A stretch of DNA of 64,000 bases from Betaproteobacteria bacterium CG2_30_68_42 (GCA_001872285.1 MNXU01000077.1:1-64000), one strand, 5' to 3'. Shown: positions 8,554-21,717, numbered from the stretch's first letter. Made by a program: numbers and translations. The notes: generated by a model from the letters alone, not told the origin.

Positions 8554-9548
8554 CGCCCACGCTGGCGCTGCCGGCGGCTCCGGCACTCGCTCGCCTGCGC
8601 GATTTCGTCGACCGCTGGCTGTTCCGGCTCGCCGGCCCCGAGCCCGCGCCCATCGTCCTCGGCCAGCGGCGCGTCTTCGTGCTGCCGACGCGTGCCGGGC
8701 TCGCCTTCGCCGCGACCATCGTCACGCTGCTGATCGGATCGATCAATTACGGGCTCAGCCTCGGCTACGCGCTCACCTTCCTGCTCGCCGGCCTCGGCGT
8801 CGTTTCCATTTTGCATGCGTTCCGCAATCTGGTCCATCTGGGAATCGAGTACGGCCGCTGCGATCCGGTGTTCTGCGGCGGGGTCGCGCGTTTTCCACTC
8901 GTGTTGTCGAACCGGCGGGCGCAGGCCCGGATCGCGCTCGTGCTGACGCCGGCGGTTGGCGAGCCGGCGGTCGTCGATGTCGCAGGCGGGGCGAGCGCGG
9001 TCGTCGCGCTGGCCGTACCGGCGCGGCGGCGCGGCTGGCAGCGGCCGGGGCGGATCCGGATCGAAACGACCTTCCCGCTCGGTCTGGTCCGGGCATGGAG
9101 CGTCATCGAGCCCGACATGCGCTGCCTGGTCTGGCCGAGCCCCGAGCGAAATGCGCCACCGATCGAAGCCGGACAGGCGCCGTCCGACGGCACCAGCGCA
9201 GGCGCCGGAGGGAGCGATGATTTCTCCGGGCTGCGCGGCCATCGTCCCTCGGATTCTCCGCGCCATGTCGCGTGGAAGTCCGCGGCGCGCGGAGCCGCGC
9301 TGCTCACCAAGCTCTTTGCCGGCGGCGGCGGGGACACCGTGTGGCTGGACTGGGACCGCCTGGATGCCGGGCTTTCGGCCGAGGCGCGCCTGTCCCGGCT
9401 CGCGGCCCAGGTGCTGCGCGCGAGAGACGGCGGCGTGCGCTTCGGGCTGCGCATTCCCGGCGTCGTGCTCGCACCGCAATCGGGCGCCGCGCACGTCGAA
9501 GCCTGCCTCAAGGCTCTGGCCCTTCATGGCGAATCCCCGGCGCGCTGA
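8550..9548 (+). CDS. DUF58 domain membrane protein
   Basis: 332 residues. Two adjacent hydrophobic helices (about residues 48-85) anchor the N-terminal part. The C-terminal half carries the DUF58 signature DDFSGLRGHRPSDSPRHVAW followed by KSAARG. DUF58 proteins regularly accompany MoxR ATPases and TgpA-type transglutaminases, and are thought to be membrane-bound clients or partners. No catalytic residues are known. The last 23 bases overlap the next gene. Confidence 0.88.
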   Translation: MTPTLALPAAPALARLRDFVDRWLFRLAGPEPAPIVLGQRRVFVLPTRAGLAFAATIVTLLIGSINYGLSLGYALTFLLAGLGVVSILHAFRNLVHLGIEYGRCDPVFCGGVARFPLVLSNRRAQARIALVLTPAVGEPAVVDVAGGASAVVALAVPARRRGWQRPGRIRIETTFPLGLVRAWSVIEPDMRCLVWPSPERNAPPIEAGQAPSDGTSAGAGGSDDFSGLRGHRPSDSPRHVAWKSAARGAALLTKLFAGGGGDTVWLDWDRLDAGLSAEARLSRLAAQVLRARDGGVRFGLRIPGVVLAPQSGAAHVEACLKALALHGESPAR

Positions 9549-11493
9549 ACCGGGCGCATGCGTTTCGCCACGCCAGGCGATCTGGCTGCTCGCCGCATCG
9601 GCCGCGGTCGTGGCGCCGCTCATCGTGAAACTTCCCGCCGTGATCGGCGTGCCTTCCGGCATTCTGTTCGTCTACGCCGCATGGCTGTGGGCACGAGGCG
9701 GGCGGCTGCCGCCGCCCTGGCTGCTGGCGATCCTGGTGGCGGTGGCGACGGCAGCGATCGCGATCGCCTACCGGTCGGCCTTCGGCCGCGAGCCGGGAGT
9801 CGCCATGCTGCTGGCATTCCTCGCGCTCAAGCTGCTGGAGCTGCGCACCCGGCGTGACGGTTTCACCGTCGCCCTGCTGTGCTATTTCCTGCTGCTCGCG
9901 CTGCTCTTCGACCGCCAGGGCCCGGGAGTCGCCGCGTACGCCGTGGCGGGTGTGGTGCTGGTCACCGCCGCGGTCCTCCAGATCGCGCGCGACGGCCAGC
10001 CGGCGCGTGCGACGATCGAGCGCGCGCTGGTCATGACCGCGCAGGCGGTTCCGTTCATGCTGGTGTTCTTCGTGCTGTTCCCGCGCGTGCAGGGGCCACT
10101 GTGGGGACTGCCGAAGGATGCCTTCAGCGCAATGAGCGGCCTGTCGGACACCATGACACCGGGCTCGATCGGCGAGCTTTCGCTTTCCGGGGCGCTGGCA
10201 TTCCGGGTGAAATTCGCGGGGGCGCCGCCCGCGCAGCGGGATCTGTACTGGCGCGGTCCGGTGCTCACCCGCTTCGACGGCCGGACCTGGCGGGCGGCCC
10301 GAAGCACGCCCCACGATCGCATCCCGTGGGAGCCCGCCGGCAAAGCCGTGGAGTATGTCGTCACCCTGGAGCCGCACAACCAGCGCTGGCTGTTCGCGCT
10401 CGAGCTGCCCGGCCTCGTTCCGGAGGCGGCGGTGATGACCTCCGAATTCCAGCTCCTCGCACGCACTCCGGTTCACCAGCGGGCGCTCTATCCGATGCGC
10501 TCCTGGCTGGAGGCGAGCGCCGGCGCCGCGGAACCGGAAGCCACCCTGGGCGAGGCGCGGCGTCTGCCTGCCCGCTCCAATCCGCGCAGCCGGATGCTGG
10601 CCAGCCGCTGGCGCGCCACAGCAGCGGACGATTCAGGCGTCATCGCACAGGCACTCGCGCATTTCCGCCGCGAGCCATTCGTCTATACCCTCACGCCGCC
10701 CGTGCTCGGCAAGGAGGCGATCGACGAATTCCTCTTCGGCACGCGGCGCGGTTTCTGCGAGCACTATGCGGGCGCCTTCGTCTTCCTGATGCGTGCGGCG
10801 GGCGTCCCTGCGCGTGTGGTCACCGGCTACCAGGGCGGAGAGATCAATCCGGTGGATTCCTACCTCGTCGTGCGACAGTCCGATGCGCACGCCTGGGCCG
10901 AGGTCTGGCTCGCGGGGCGCGGCTGGACGCGTATCGACCCGACCGCGGCGGTTGCGCCCTCGCGGATCGAGCGCGGGATCGCGGCGGCACTGCCGGCAGG
11001 CGACCCCCTGCCCTTCCTGATGCGCAGCGAACTCGACTGGCTGCGCCCGCTGCGCTTTCGCTGGGAGGCGATGGGCAACGCATGGGACCAATGGGTCATC
11101 GGCTACACGGCCGCGCGCCAGCGCGAGCTCTTCGGCCGGCTCGGCATGCAGGATGCAGACTGGCGTGCAATCGGCGGCGCGATGGGAGCGCTGCTGGCCG
11201 TCATGCTATCGGCATTCGGCGCATGGGCACTGCACGAGCACGCGAGGCAGGACGCCGTGGCCGGGGCGTGGTCGGCGTTTTCACGAAAGATGTCGCGGCT
11301 GGGCCTCGCGCGCAGGCCCCACGAAGGCCCCACCGACTATGCCCGCCGCATCGGCGCGGCGGCGCCCCGGCTGGCAGGGCCGGCCGCCGAACTGGCCGGG
11401 CTCTATGCGCAACTGCGCTACGGTCGCGGCGCCGGGCCCGGCGGCAGCCGCGAGTTCGTCCGGCGCGTCCGCAGCTTCAGGCTCCGGCCATGA
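9526..11493 (+). CDS. TgpA-like transglutaminase-domain membrane protein
   Basis: About 655 residues. The N-terminus has some six transmembrane helices (DUF3488 region). A periplasmic transglutaminase-like domain follows with the Cys-His-Asp triad visible in RRGFCEHYAG, DAHAWAEVW and TRIDPTAA (residues ~405-475). One more helix (MLSAFGAWALHEHA region) and a C-terminal DUF4129-like tail close the protein. Pseudomonas TgpA is essential, but its substrate is not settled. The ATG at 9526 lies inside the DUF58 gene; the stop overlaps mltB as ATGA. Confidence 0.9.
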   Translation: MANPRRAEPGACVSPRQAIWLLAASAAVVAPLIVKLPAVIGVPSGILFVYAAWLWARGGRLPPPWLLAILVAVATAAIAIAYRSAFGREPGVAMLLAFLALKLLELRTRRDGFTVALLCYFLLLALLFDRQGPGVAAYAVAGVVLVTAAVLQIARDGQPARATIERALVMTAQAVPFMLVFFVLFPRVQGPLWGLPKDAFSAMSGLSDTMTPGSIGELSLSGALAFRVKFAGAPPAQRDLYWRGPVLTRFDGRTWRAARSTPHDRIPWEPAGKAVEYVVTLEPHNQRWLFALELPGLVPEAAVMTSEFQLLARTPVHQRALYPMRSWLEASAGAAEPEATLGEARRLPARSNPRSRMLASRWRATAADDSGVIAQALAHFRREPFVYTLTPPVLGKEAIDEFLFGTRRGFCEHYAGAFVFLMRAAGVPARVVTGYQGGEINPVDSYLVVRQSDAHAWAEVWLAGRGWTRIDPTAAVAPSRIERGIAAALPAGDPLPFLMRSELDWLRPLRFRWEAMGNAWDQWVIGYTAARQRELFGRLGMQDADWRAIGGAMGALLAVMLSAFGAWALHEHARQDAVAGAWSAFSRKMSRLGLARRPHEGPTDYARRIGAAAPRLAGPAAELAGLYAQLRYGRGAGPGGSREFVRRVRSFRLRP

Positions 11494-12521
11494 GCCTGCC
11501 GGGAAAACTGCGCATCGGCTGCGCCGCACTGATGCTGGCCTGCGTCGCACACGCTGCGGGCCCGGCTCCGGAGCGCTTCGCGCAGCGTGCCGAGGTCGCG
11601 GACTTCCTCGACCAGATGGCTTCGAAGCACACCTTCAGGCGCGCCGAACTCGACCGCTGGTTTCGCGACCTGCGCCCCGAACCGCGCGTGCTCGCCTTGA
11701 TCGCCCCGGGCGCCGATCCGTCGGCTCGCTCCTGGCGGCGATATCGTGAGCGTTACCTCGACGGCTCACGCATCGCCGCCGGCGTGCGTTTCTGGCGCGC
11801 CCACGCCGCAGAGCTGGCGAGCGCCGAGCTGCGTTTCGGCGTTCCCCGCAGGATCATCGTCGCAATCCTCGGCGTCGAAACGATCTACGGCCGCAACACC
11901 GGCCGCTTCCCGGCGCTCGCGGCGCTGGCGACACTCGCCTTCGATTACCCGCCGCGCGCGGAACTGTTCCGGCGCGAGCTGGAGGAATTGCTGCTGCTCG
12001 CGCGCGAACAGGGGCGCAGCCCGCTCGCCTTCCGCGGTTCCTACGCGGGCGCGCTCGGGCTCGCGCAGTTCCTGCCGAGCAGCTATCGCAGATACGCGGT
12101 GGACTTCGACGGCGACGGCGGCATCGATCTTTCGGCGAGCGCCGCGGACGCGATCGGAAGCATTGCCCGCTTCCTGAGCGAACATGGCTGGCAGAGGGAG
12201 GCCGAGGTGGCGCTGCCGGCGAAGGTCGGCGGGGAGGATGTCCAGGCGCTGGTCGAAGCCGGCATCGTCCCCACGCTTTCTGCCGAGGATCTCGAAGCGC
12301 GCGGTGTGCGTGCGCAGCCGCCGCTCCCGGCCGGTGCGCGCGCGGCGCTGATCGATCTGCCGAGCCCGGGCGAGGAGACCGAGTACTGGCTGGGCCTGCA
12401 GAACTTCTATGTGCTCACCCGCTACAACCGGTCGAGCTTCTACGCGATGGCCGTCCATCAGCTCGGGCACGAACTGGCGGCGGCTTGCGACGCTCGCTGC
12501 GAGGTCGCCGGATCACAGTAG
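11490..12521 (+). CDS. mltB: Lytic murein transglycosylase B
   Basis: 343 residues. The signal peptide ends near AHAA and there is no lipobox cysteine, so this is a soluble periplasmic MltB/SltB rather than a lipoprotein. The catalytic glutamate is in [15 protein letters not shown]; the fold motifs [19 protein letters not shown] and FDGDGGIDL follow. The enzyme cleaves peptidoglycan to 1,6-anhydromuropeptides. It is coupled to the TgpA-like gene by an ATGA overlap. Its last 9 bases overlap the 3' end of convergent rpoS. Confidence 0.92.
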   Translation: MSLPGKLRIGCAALMLACVAHAAGPAPERFAQRAEVADFLDQMASKHTFRRAELDRWFRDLRPEPRVLALIAPGADPSARSWRRYRERYLDGSRIAAGVRFWRAHAAELASAELRFGVPRRIIVAILGVETIYGRNTGRFPALAALATLAFDYPPRAELFRRELEELLLLAREQGRSPLAFRGSYAGALGLAQFLPSSYRRYAVDFDGDGGIDLSASAADAIGSIARFLSEHGWQREAEVALPAKVGGEDVQALVEAGIVPTLSAEDLEARGVRAQPPLPAGARAALIDLPSPGEETEYWLGLQNFYVLTRYNRSSFYAMAVHQLGHELAAACDARCEVAGSQ

Positions 12522-13433
12522 CGCGTCTCTCGCCACGCCCCTGCGGTCGAGGATCGTGCGCAGGCGGTGCAGCGCCACGATCTGCGCATGCCGCACGCGT
12601 TCGCGGGTCAAACCGAGTTCACTCGCCACTTCTTCCAGGCTGCGCGGTTCGCCACCCTCGAGCCCATAACGCCGTTCGATGACCCGCCGCTGCCCCGCGC
12701 TCAGCCCCGAGATCCACTCGCGCACGCGCCGCTCCACCTCGTGGCGCTGGATGCCGGCCTCTGGCGGCTCGCAGTGCTCGTCGGCGAGCGACTCGCTAAG
12801 CGAGCTCTCCGAGCCGGACTCGAGCGGCGCGTCGAGCGATGCCGTGTGTTCATTGAGGAGCAGGATCTCGCGCACCTGATCGACCGGCTTGCCGGTGAGC
12901 GCCGCGATGTCCTCGGCTGCCGCGTCGCCGCCGCCGGTGGCCTCGACCATGCGCACGGCGCGCAGCACGCGGTTGAGCTCCTTGATCACATGAACGGGCA
13001 GTCGCACGGTGCGGGACTGGTTCATGATCGCGCGCTCGATGTTCTGGCGCACCCACCAGGTGGCATAGGTCGAAAACCGGAAACCGCGCTCCGGATCGAA
13101 CTTGTCCAGCGCATGAATCAGGCCGAGGTTGCCCTCCTCGACCAGATCCATCAGCGGAAGCCCGCGGTTGAGATAGTGCTTCGCGATGTTGACGACCAGG
13201 CGCAGATTGTGGCGGATCATCTCCTGGCGGGCGGAAAAATCGCCCGCGCGCACGCGCCGGGCGAGCTCGGCCTCGCGCCGGGCGTCGAGCAGCGGCGTGC
13301 CCCCGATCTCGTTCAGATAGATCTGGACGAGGTCGTTGCAATAACCGTCCTCCGGCTCGGCGGCGATGCCGGGCTCGCCCTCCGCGATCGCCTCCCCGGC
13401 CTGGAACTCGTCGACGGGATCGGGTCCGATCAT
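12513..13433 (-). CDS. rpoS: RNA polymerase sigma factor RpoS
   Basis: 306 residues. A short acidic N-terminus ([13 protein letters not shown], region 1.2) is followed by region 2 ([20 protein letters not shown] and [17 protein letters not shown]), region 3 and region 4.2 ([19 protein letters not shown]). It directs stationary-phase and general stress transcription. The start MIGPDPV overlaps the nlpD stop (ATGA). Order and overlap with nlpD, pcm and surE match the conserved proteobacterial stationary-phase operon. Its stop lies inside the end of mltB on the other strand. Confidence 0.95.
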   Translation of the reverse strand: MIGPDPVDEFQAGEAIAEGEPGIAAEPEDGYCNDLVQIYLNEIGGTPLLDARREAELARRVRAGDFSARQEMIRHNLRLVVNIAKHYLNRGLPLMDLVEEGNLGLIHALDKFDPERGFRFSTYATWWVRQNIERAIMNQSRTVRLPVHVIKELNRVLRAVRMVEATGGGDAAAEDIAALTGKPVDQVREILLLNEHTASLDAPLESGSESSLSESLADEHCEPPEAGIQRHEVERRVREWISGLSAGQRRVIERRYGLEGGEPRSLEEVASELGLTRERVRHAQIVALHRLRTILDRRGVARDALL

Positions 13434-14380
13434 GGCTTGCGGCCGGGTAGATACTTGAGCGGATCCACCGGCTTGCTCTGCAGCCGGATCTCGAAATGCA
13501 GCTTGGCCTGATCGGCGTCGCTGTCGCCCAGCTCGGCGATCTTCTGCCCGCGCTCGACGAGCTGGCTCTCCTTGACCAGGATCTTGCGGTTGTGGGCATA
13601 GGCCGAGAGGAACTGGTCGTTGTGCTTGACGACGACCAGGTTGCCGTAACCGCGCACGTTGGAGCCGGCGTAGATCACCTTGCCCGCGGCCGCCGCAAGC
13701 ACCGGATCGCCGGGCTTGCCGGCGATGTCGATCCCCTTGCTGGATGGCTCCTTGAACCCGTTCAGCAGCTTGCCGTTGGCAGGCCAGATCCAGTCGATGC
13801 CGCTCGCCGCGGCCGCAGCCGGCGCGGCTTCGACTGCGGCCGGGGCGGGTGTCTTGAGGGCGGGAGCCGGCGCCACTGCCGCCGGCGTGCCCGCTTCGCC
13901 CTGCCCCAGCCTCGCCCATGCCTGTTCGCTATAGGGCTGCCTGCCGCCCTTGGGCTCGCGATAGATCGTCGCGCCATCTGCGCTCGTAGCGCCACCCGCC
14001 GCCGCGGGAGCCGCGACCGACACCGCCGCGGGCGGCTCCAGCCGAAGGCGCTGGCCGACGTGAATGACATCCGGATTCTCGATGCGGTTCCAGGCCACCA
14101 GATCGCGGTAATCGACGCCCTGGTCGAGCGCGATCGCGTGCAGGGTGTCGCCCTTGCGGACGACGTAGCTTCGCTCCGCCTGCCGGGTCGCCGCGGGTTC
14201 GGCCGCGGGCACACCCGCCTTCGCGGTCGCCGGCGCGGGAGCGGTCGCAGGAGCCGGTGCGGGGGTGCGCGCACGCTCGATCACCGGCGCGGGCACCGGC
14301 CCCGAGCAGCCCGACAGCAGGACGGAGAACGCCCCGCCGGCGAGCAGTGTCCGCACGCGCGTCGAAATTCTTCCTCTCAT
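13430..14380 (-). CDS. nlpD: LysM / M23 domain lipoprotein NlpD
   Basis: 316 residues. The lipoprotein signal ends in LLSGC. A Pro/Ala-rich linker leads to a LysM domain ([20 protein letters not shown], about residues 68-112), another Ala/Pro linker, and a C-terminal M23/LytM domain (residues ~190-310). In the M23 domain the zinc-ligand motif is degraded: [12 protein letters not shown] lacks the HxxxD pair, as in E. coli NlpD. It is therefore probably an amidase activator for daughter-cell separation rather than a peptidase. It overlaps pcm and rpoS by ATGA. In enterobacteria the rpoS promoter lies within nlpD. Confidence 0.93.
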   Translation of the reverse strand: MRGRISTRVRTLLAGGAFSVLLSGCSGPVPAPVIERARTPAPAPATAPAPATAKAGVPAAEPAATRQAERSYVVRKGDTLHAIALDQGVDYRDLVAWNRIENPDVIHVGQRLRLEPPAAVSVAAPAAAGGATSADGATIYREPKGGRQPYSEQAWARLGQGEAGTPAAVAPAPALKTPAPAAVEAAPAAAAASGIDWIWPANGKLLNGFKEPSSKGIDIAGKPGDPVLAAAAGKVIYAGSNVRGYGNLVVVKHNDQFLSAYAHNRKILVKESQLVERGQKIAELGDSDADQAKLHFEIRLQSKPVDPLKYLPGRKP

Positions 14381-15033
14381 TCCACCCCCGCCACCAGCGG
14401 GACGAAGCGAACCGGGTCGAACGCTTCCTGCCTGAATCCACCGCCGGGCAGACGGTCGATGACGCACAGCGACTGCTCGCCCGCGCCCAGCGGCAACACC
14501 ATCCTGCCCCCGCTCGCGAGCTGCGCGCACAGCGCGTCGGGCACGCGGGCAGTGGAGGCCGCGACAAGGATTGTATCGAACGGCGCCGCCTCCGCCAGCC
14601 CGAGACTGCCATCGGCGTGCTTCAACCTGACATTGGGCAGCCGCAAGTACCGCAGGTTCGCCCGCGCGCGATCGAGCAGGGCCGCGATGCGCTCGATCGC
14701 ATACACTTCGGTGGCGAGCCGCGCGAGCACCGCCGCCTCGTAGCCGCAGCCAGCGCCGACTTCGAGCGTCCTTCCGAGATCCCGTCCGTTGCGCGCGAGC
14801 TCGATCATGCGTGCGACCACCCAGGGCTGCGAGATCGTCTGCTGGAAGCCGAGCGGGAGGGCGGTGTCGTCGTAGGCGCGGCTCGCCAGCGCTTCTTCCA
14901 CGAACACGTGACGAGGAACCGCTGCCATCGCGGCAAGCACGGCTTCGTCCCGGATCCCCTGTTCGCGCAGCCGCTCCACCATGCGCGAACGGGTGCGCGC
15001 CGAAGTCATGCCGACGCCCTGGAGCCGCTTCAT
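14377..15033 (-). CDS. pcm: Protein-L-isoaspartate O-methyltransferase
   Basis: 218 residues. It carries the PCMT substrate motif ([18 protein letters not shown]), the SAM-binding motif [15 protein letters not shown] and the later [20 protein letters not shown]. It repairs isoaspartyl residues in aged proteins. The ATG at 15033 is four bases into the surE stop region (ATGA); the stop overlaps nlpD in the same way. Longer upstream frames are just surE read in another frame. Confidence 0.94.
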   Translation of the reverse strand: MKRLQGVGMTSARTRSRMVERLREQGIRDEAVLAAMAAVPRHVFVEEALASRAYDDTALPLGFQQTISQPWVVARMIELARNGRDLGRTLEVGAGCGYEAAVLARLATEVYAIERIAALLDRARANLRYLRLPNVRLKHADGSLGLAEAAPFDTILVAASTARVPDALCAQLASGGRMVLPLGAGEQSLCVIDRLPGGGFRQEAFDPVRFVPLVAGVE

Positions 15034-15773
15034 TCCTGCAGCCAGCGCCGCACGCGGGGCAACTGGGCGTGGTGGGTCAGATCGATCTGGAGCGGCGTGA
15101 CCGAGACGCAGCCCTCGGCCACCGCCGCGAAGTCCGTGCCCTCCCCCGCATCCTGCGCCTGTCCCGCCGCGCCGACCCAGTAGACGACCTCGTCGCGCGG
15201 ATTGGTCGTGGCGACGACCGGTTCGGCCTTGTGGCGTTTGCCGAGCCGGGTGATCCGCATCCCGCGCAGCTCCGCCTGCGGCAGGTCGGGGACATTGACG
15301 TTCAGCAGCACCGGCTCGGCGAGCGGCATGCGCCGGAAGCGCTCCACGAGAGCGCTCGCCACGCCCGCAGCGGTCTCGTAGTGCTGGGGCGAGTGACCCA
15401 CCAGGGAGATCGCGATCGAAGGGATGCCGAGCAGGAAACCCTCGGTGGCCGCCGCGACCGTGCCGGAATAGATCGTGTCGTCGCCCATGTTCGCGCCGTC
15501 GTTGATGCCCGACACGATGACATCCGGAAGATGGTCGAGCAATCCGGTGACGGCCAGATGCACGCAGTCGGTCGGTGTTCCGTTCACGCACAGGAAACCG
15601 TTGCGTGCCTTGCGCACCAGCAGCGGCCGGTCCAGGGTGAGCGAATTGCTGGCGCCGGAGTGGTCGCGCTCCGGAGCCACCACCGTGACCTCCGCGCTTT
15701 GCGAAAGGATGCGCGCCAGCACCTCGATTCCAGCGGAGAAGTAGCCGTCGTCGTTGCTCAGCAGCAGGCGCAT
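15030..15773 (-). CDS. surE: 5'/3'-nucleotidase SurE
   Basis: 247 residues starting [15 protein letters not shown], the family's metal-binding N-terminus (DD pair), followed by [17 protein letters not shown] and [19 protein letters not shown]. SurE dephosphorylates nucleoside monophosphates and some polyphosphate in stationary phase. It is the first gene of surE-pcm-nlpD-rpoS. About 190 bp separate it from the divergent short-chain dehydrogenase, so the operon promoter should lie there. Confidence 0.95.
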   Translation of the reverse strand: MRLLLSNDDGYFSAGIEVLARILSQSAEVTVVAPERDHSGASNSLTLDRPLLVRKARNGFLCVNGTPTDCVHLAVTGLLDHLPDVIVSGINDGANMGDDTIYSGTVAAATEGFLLGIPSIAISLVGHSPQHYETAAGVASALVERFRRMPLAEPVLLNVNVPDLPQAELRGMRITRLGKRHKAEPVVATTNPRDEVVYWVGAAGQAQDAGEGTDFAAVAEGCVSVTPLQIDLTHHAQLPRVRRWLQE

Positions 15774-15966
15774 GGGAATCGGGGAATGTGCGGAGGACCG
15801 GATCGCAGACGCGGCGCGGTTCCGGAGAGCTGCACCGGAACCCATTCCGGCCGGTGCGTGGATTCTAGCACCCACCGCGGCGCGCCCGGCGCGTGGGGTA
15901 CACTTGCGGCGACTGCACCGAGCGAGCCGGCGAGGCCGGATGCGATCTTTCCGGGAGCATGGCACG

Positions 15967-16746
15967 ATGGACGTACGACGACTGTTCGATCTCTCGGGCA
16001 AGGTGGCACTGGTCACCGGCGGCTCGCGCGGGCTCGGCCTGCAGATGGCGGAGGCGCTCGCCGGGATGGGCGCACGGGTCGCGATCAGCGCCCGCAGGAG
16101 CGACGAGCTCGAAGAGGCGAGGAATCGCCTGGAAGCCCTCGGCGGCGAGGCGCTGGCGCTGACCGCGGACCTCGCGCGGCCGGAGGCGATCCCCGGCGTG
16201 GTCGAGGGTGTGCTCGGTCGCTGGGGCGGAATCGACATCCTGGTGAACAACGCCGGGTGCAACTGGGTCGCGCCGGCCGAAGAGTATCCGGACGAAGGCT
16301 GGCGCAAGGTGATGGCGCTCAACCTCGACGCCACCTTCTTCCTGTGCCGCGAGGTGGGCCGGCGGGCGATGATTCCGCGGCGCGCCGGCAAGATCATCAA
16401 CGTGGCATCGATCGCCGGACTCGCAGGCAACCCGCCCGAGATCGAGATGTATTCCATCGCCTACAACGCCAGCAAGGGCGCGGTGGTCAACTTCACGCGC
16501 GCCCTGGCGGCGGAGTGGGGACGCTACAACATCAACGTGAATGCGATCGCGCCGGGCTTCTTCCCCTCGAAGATGACCCGCGCGACGCTCGGGCGGATCG
16601 GCGCGCAGGTGCTGCGCGCCACACCGCTCGGACGCCTCGGCGGCGAGGACGATCTCAAGGGCGTGGTCGTGTTTCTCGCCTCGGAAGCCTCGCGCCATCT
16701 GAGCGGCCAGATCCTCGTCGTCGACGGCGGCGCAGCCGCTGCATGA
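15967..16746 (+). CDS. Short-chain dehydrogenase/reductase (SDR)
   Basis: 259 residues with the classical SDR layout: TGGSRGLG (NAD(P) binding), NNAG, the catalytic serine in NVASIAG and YNASK for Tyr-xxx-Lys. The C-terminus [11 protein letters not shown] is typical of FabG-like and gluconate/alcohol dehydrogenase subfamilies. Asp/Arg residues after beta-2 (ISARRSDEL) suggest NADP preference. It overlaps the following phosphotransferase-fold gene by ATGA, and with the acyl-CoA dehydrogenase downstream it suggests acyl or hydroxyacyl-CoA catabolism. The substrate is unknown. Confidence 0.87.
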   Translation: MDVRRLFDLSGKVALVTGGSRGLGLQMAEALAGMGARVAISARRSDELEEARNRLEALGGEALALTADLARPEAIPGVVEGVLGRWGGIDILVNNAGCNWVAPAEEYPDEGWRKVMALNLDATFFLCREVGRRAMIPRRAGKIINVASIAGLAGNPPEIEMYSIAYNASKGAVVNFTRALAAEWGRYNINVNAIAPGFFPSKMTRATLGRIGAQVLRATPLGRLGGEDDLKGVVVFLASEASRHLSGQILVVDGGAAAA

Positions 16747-17810
16747 GCGCGCCCGCCGCTGCCGGACCCGGTTGCCCGGAACGAGCCAGGCATCCGATCG
16801 ATGCGCAGCGGCTCGCCGAGTACATCCGCGGTCATGTCGCGAATTTCCGCGGCGAACTCGCGATCGAGGAGTTCAGCGGCGGCCAGTCCAATCCCACCTA
16901 TCTGGTGCGCGCGGAGCGCGAGGCCTGGGTGCTGCGGCGCAAGCCGCCGGGGCCGCTGCTGCCCTCTGCGCACGCGGTGGAGCGTGAATACCGGATCCTC
17001 ACGGCGCTCTACGGAAGCGAAGTTCCGGTCGCACGCGCCTTTGCCCTGTGCGAGGATGACTCCGTCATCGGCACCGCGTTCTACCTCATGGAGTACGTCG
17101 ACGGACGCATCTTCTGGGACCCCGCGCTGCCGGGGCTGTCTCGCGCCGAGCGCGGCGCGATCTTCGACGAACTCAACCGCGTCATCGCCGCCCTGCACTG
17201 CGCCGATCCGGCCGCCCTCGGGCTGGCCGACTTCGGCAGGCCGGGCAACTATCTCGCGCGCCAGATCGATCGCTGGTCGCGCCAGTACCGGGCATCGGAG
17301 ACGGACCGCATCGAGGCGATGGACCGCCTGATCGAGTGGCTCCCTCGCGCGCTCCCGCCGGGCGAGGAGACCGCCATCGTGCACGGCGACTACCGCATCG
17401 ACAATGTCATTTTCGACCGGCAGCGGCCGCGCATCCTCGCGGTGATCGACTGGGAGCTTTCGACACTCGGACATCCGCTCGCGGACTTCGCCTACCACGC
17501 GATGGCCTGGCGGCTCTCCCCCGGCGAGTTCCGCGGCCTGCTCGGCCACGACCTCGCGTCGCTCGGCATCCCCTCCGAGGAGGCCTACGTCCGCGACTAC
17601 TGCCGGCGCACCGGCCGCGAGCCGATCGGGCACTGGGATTACTACCTCGCCTACAACATGTTCCGGCTGGCCGCCATCCTGCAAGGAGTGATGGCGCGCG
17701 CGCTGCACGGAAACGCGGCGAGTCCCGACGCGCTCGAGGCCGGCCGGCGCGCCCGCCCGATGGCCGAGGCCGGGTGGCGGCAGGCGGAGAGAATCCTCGC
17801 GGGCGGGTGA
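16743..17810 (+). CDS. Phosphotransferase-family protein (ACAD10/11 kinase-like)
   Basis: 355 residues of the APH/choline-kinase fold. The N-lobe binds nucleotide (FSGGQSNPTYLV, VLRRKPPGPLLPSAHAV). The catalytic loop is IVHGDYRIDNVIF and the metal motif VIDWELSTLGHPLADFAY. This subgroup is the bacterial counterpart of the kinase domain of ACAD10/ACAD11, which phosphorylates 4-hydroxyacyl-CoAs so that an acyl-CoA dehydrogenase domain can process them. An acyl-CoA dehydrogenase gene follows 152 bp downstream, supporting that role over antibiotic resistance. Confidence 0.85.
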   Translation: MSAPAAAGPGCPERARHPIDAQRLAEYIRGHVANFRGELAIEEFSGGQSNPTYLVRAEREAWVLRRKPPGPLLPSAHAVEREYRILTALYGSEVPVARAFALCEDDSVIGTAFYLMEYVDGRIFWDPALPGLSRAERGAIFDELNRVIAALHCADPAALGLADFGRPGNYLARQIDRWSRQYRASETDRIEAMDRLIEWLPRALPPGEETAIVHGDYRIDNVIFDRQRPRILAVIDWELSTLGHPLADFAYHAMAWRLSPGEFRGLLGHDLASLGIPSEEAYVRDYCRRTGREPIGHWDYYLAYNMFRLAAILQGVMARALHGNAASPDALEAGRRARPMAEAGWRQAERILAGG

Positions 17811-17962
17811 GTGGAAGCCTCTTCCAACGCGCAGAATCGAAGACACGCAACGGAAGGGCGGAGTTTCGACCAATGGGTCGACCCGACCTGCAACCGTCTG
17901 CGATGCTGGGCAATCGTCTGCGTCGGTTGCGGATCTCGGGTTCGATGACAAAGGAGCCGTAA

Positions 17963-19189
17963 ATGGATTTCGCATATTCGGAAAAGACTCGGGCACTGCG
18001 CGAGCGCGTGAGCCGCTTCATGGAAGAGAACGTCTATCCGGCCGAGGCGGTGTTCGCGGCCGAAGTGCAGGAGAACCGTCGCGCGGGCAACCCCTGGCAG
18101 CCCACGCGCATCGTCGAGGAACTCAAGGCGAAGGCGCGCGCCGAGGGCCTGTGGAACCTGTTCCTGCCCGAGTCGGAATTCGGCGCCGGGTTGAGCAACC
18201 TGGAATATGCCCCGCTCGCCGAGATCATGGGCCGCTCGTTCATCGGCCCGGAAGTCTTCAACTGCAATGCGCCGGACACCGGCAACATGGAGGTGCTGGT
18301 GCGCTACGGCAGTCCCGAGCAGCAGCGGGAATGGCTGTACCCCCTGCTGGAGGGGACGATACGCTCGGGTTTCGCGATGACCGAGCCCGGCGTGGCGTCC
18401 TCGGATGCGACCAACATCGAGTCGCGCATCGTGCGCGATGGCGATCATTACGTCATCGACGGGCGCAAGTGGTGGACGAGCGGGGCGGGCGACCCGCGCT
18501 GCCGCATCCTCATCTTCATGGGCAAGACGAGCCCCGATCATCCCGACCGCTACCGGCAACAGTCGATGATCCTGGTGCCGATGGACACCCCAGGGGTGCG
18601 GGTGGTCCGCCAGTTGCCGGTGTTCGGCTACGACGATGCCCCGCACGGGCACTCGGAAATCGAATTCAGGAAGGTGCGCGTGCCCGCGTCCAACCTCCTG
18701 CTCGGTGAGGGCCGCGGCTTCGAGATTGCGCAGGGGCGTCTCGGGCCGGGGCGAATCCACCATTGCATGCGGCTGATCGGCCTGGCCGAGCGCGCGCTGG
18801 AGCGCATGTGCCGGCGCTCGCTCGAACGGGTCGCATTCGGCCGTCCCATCGCCGAGCAGTCGGTGACGCTCGAGCGCATCGCCAACGCGCGCATCCTCAT
18901 CGACCAGACGCGCTGGCTGGTGCTGAACGCCGCCTTCATGATGGACACGGTGGGCAACAAGGCGGCACGCAAGGAGATCGCGATGATCAAGGTCGCCGCC
19001 CCCAACATGGCCGGCCAGGTGGTCGACTGGGCGATGCAGGCGCACGGTGGCGCCGGCGTATGCGACGACTTCGGGCTCGCCTATGCCTGGGCGCAGGCCC
19101 GCACGCTGCGCTTCGCCGACGGCCCCGACGAAGTCCACCGCAGCCAGATCGGCCGGCTGGAACTCGGCCGATACAAAGCGCCGAACTAA
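17963..19189 (+). CDS. Acyl-CoA dehydrogenase
   Basis: 408 residues. Motifs include the [15 protein letters not shown] signature for FAD/substrate binding, [10 protein letters not shown], and the C-terminal [22 protein letters not shown]. The closest architecture is the long-chain ACAD11-like group. With the kinase-fold protein and SDR upstream it forms a plausible module for 4-hydroxy fatty acids or other hydroxylated acids. GGAG (GACAAAGGAGCCGTAA) stands just before the ATG. A 17-bp-armed palindrome begins 12 bases after the stop. Confidence 0.92.
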   Translation: MDFAYSEKTRALRERVSRFMEENVYPAEAVFAAEVQENRRAGNPWQPTRIVEELKAKARAEGLWNLFLPESEFGAGLSNLEYAPLAEIMGRSFIGPEVFNCNAPDTGNMEVLVRYGSPEQQREWLYPLLEGTIRSGFAMTEPGVASSDATNIESRIVRDGDHYVIDGRKWWTSGAGDPRCRILIFMGKTSPDHPDRYRQQSMILVPMDTPGVRVVRQLPVFGYDDAPHGHSEIEFRKVRVPASNLLLGEGRGFEIAQGRLGPGRIHHCMRLIGLAERALERMCRRSLERVAFGRPIAEQSVTLERIANARILIDQTRWLVLNAAFMMDTVGNKAARKEIAMIKVAAPNMAGQVVDWAMQAHGGAGVCDDFGLAYAWAQARTLRFADGPDEVHRSQIGRLELGRYKAPN

Positions 19190-19200
19190 TGCGCGAACTA

Positions 19201-21683
<2,483 letters not shown>

Positions 21684-21689
21684 TATAAT
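21684..21689 (+). promoter_or_regulatory. TATAAT -10 element for yajC-secDF
   Basis: A perfect TATAAT begins one base after the tgt stop and 34 bases before the yajC start codon. No good -35 hexamer is seen at 16-18 bp, so other features or read-through from queA-tgt may contribute. Confidence 0.45.
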
Positions 21690-21717
21690 CGCGCGTTTTC
21701 CGAGCGGAGAGAACGAC

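Noticed and set aside
16743-17810. Aminoglycoside resistance gene
   Set aside because: The fold is shared, but the motifs and the acyl-CoA dehydrogenase neighbour fit the ACAD10/11 kinase-like group.
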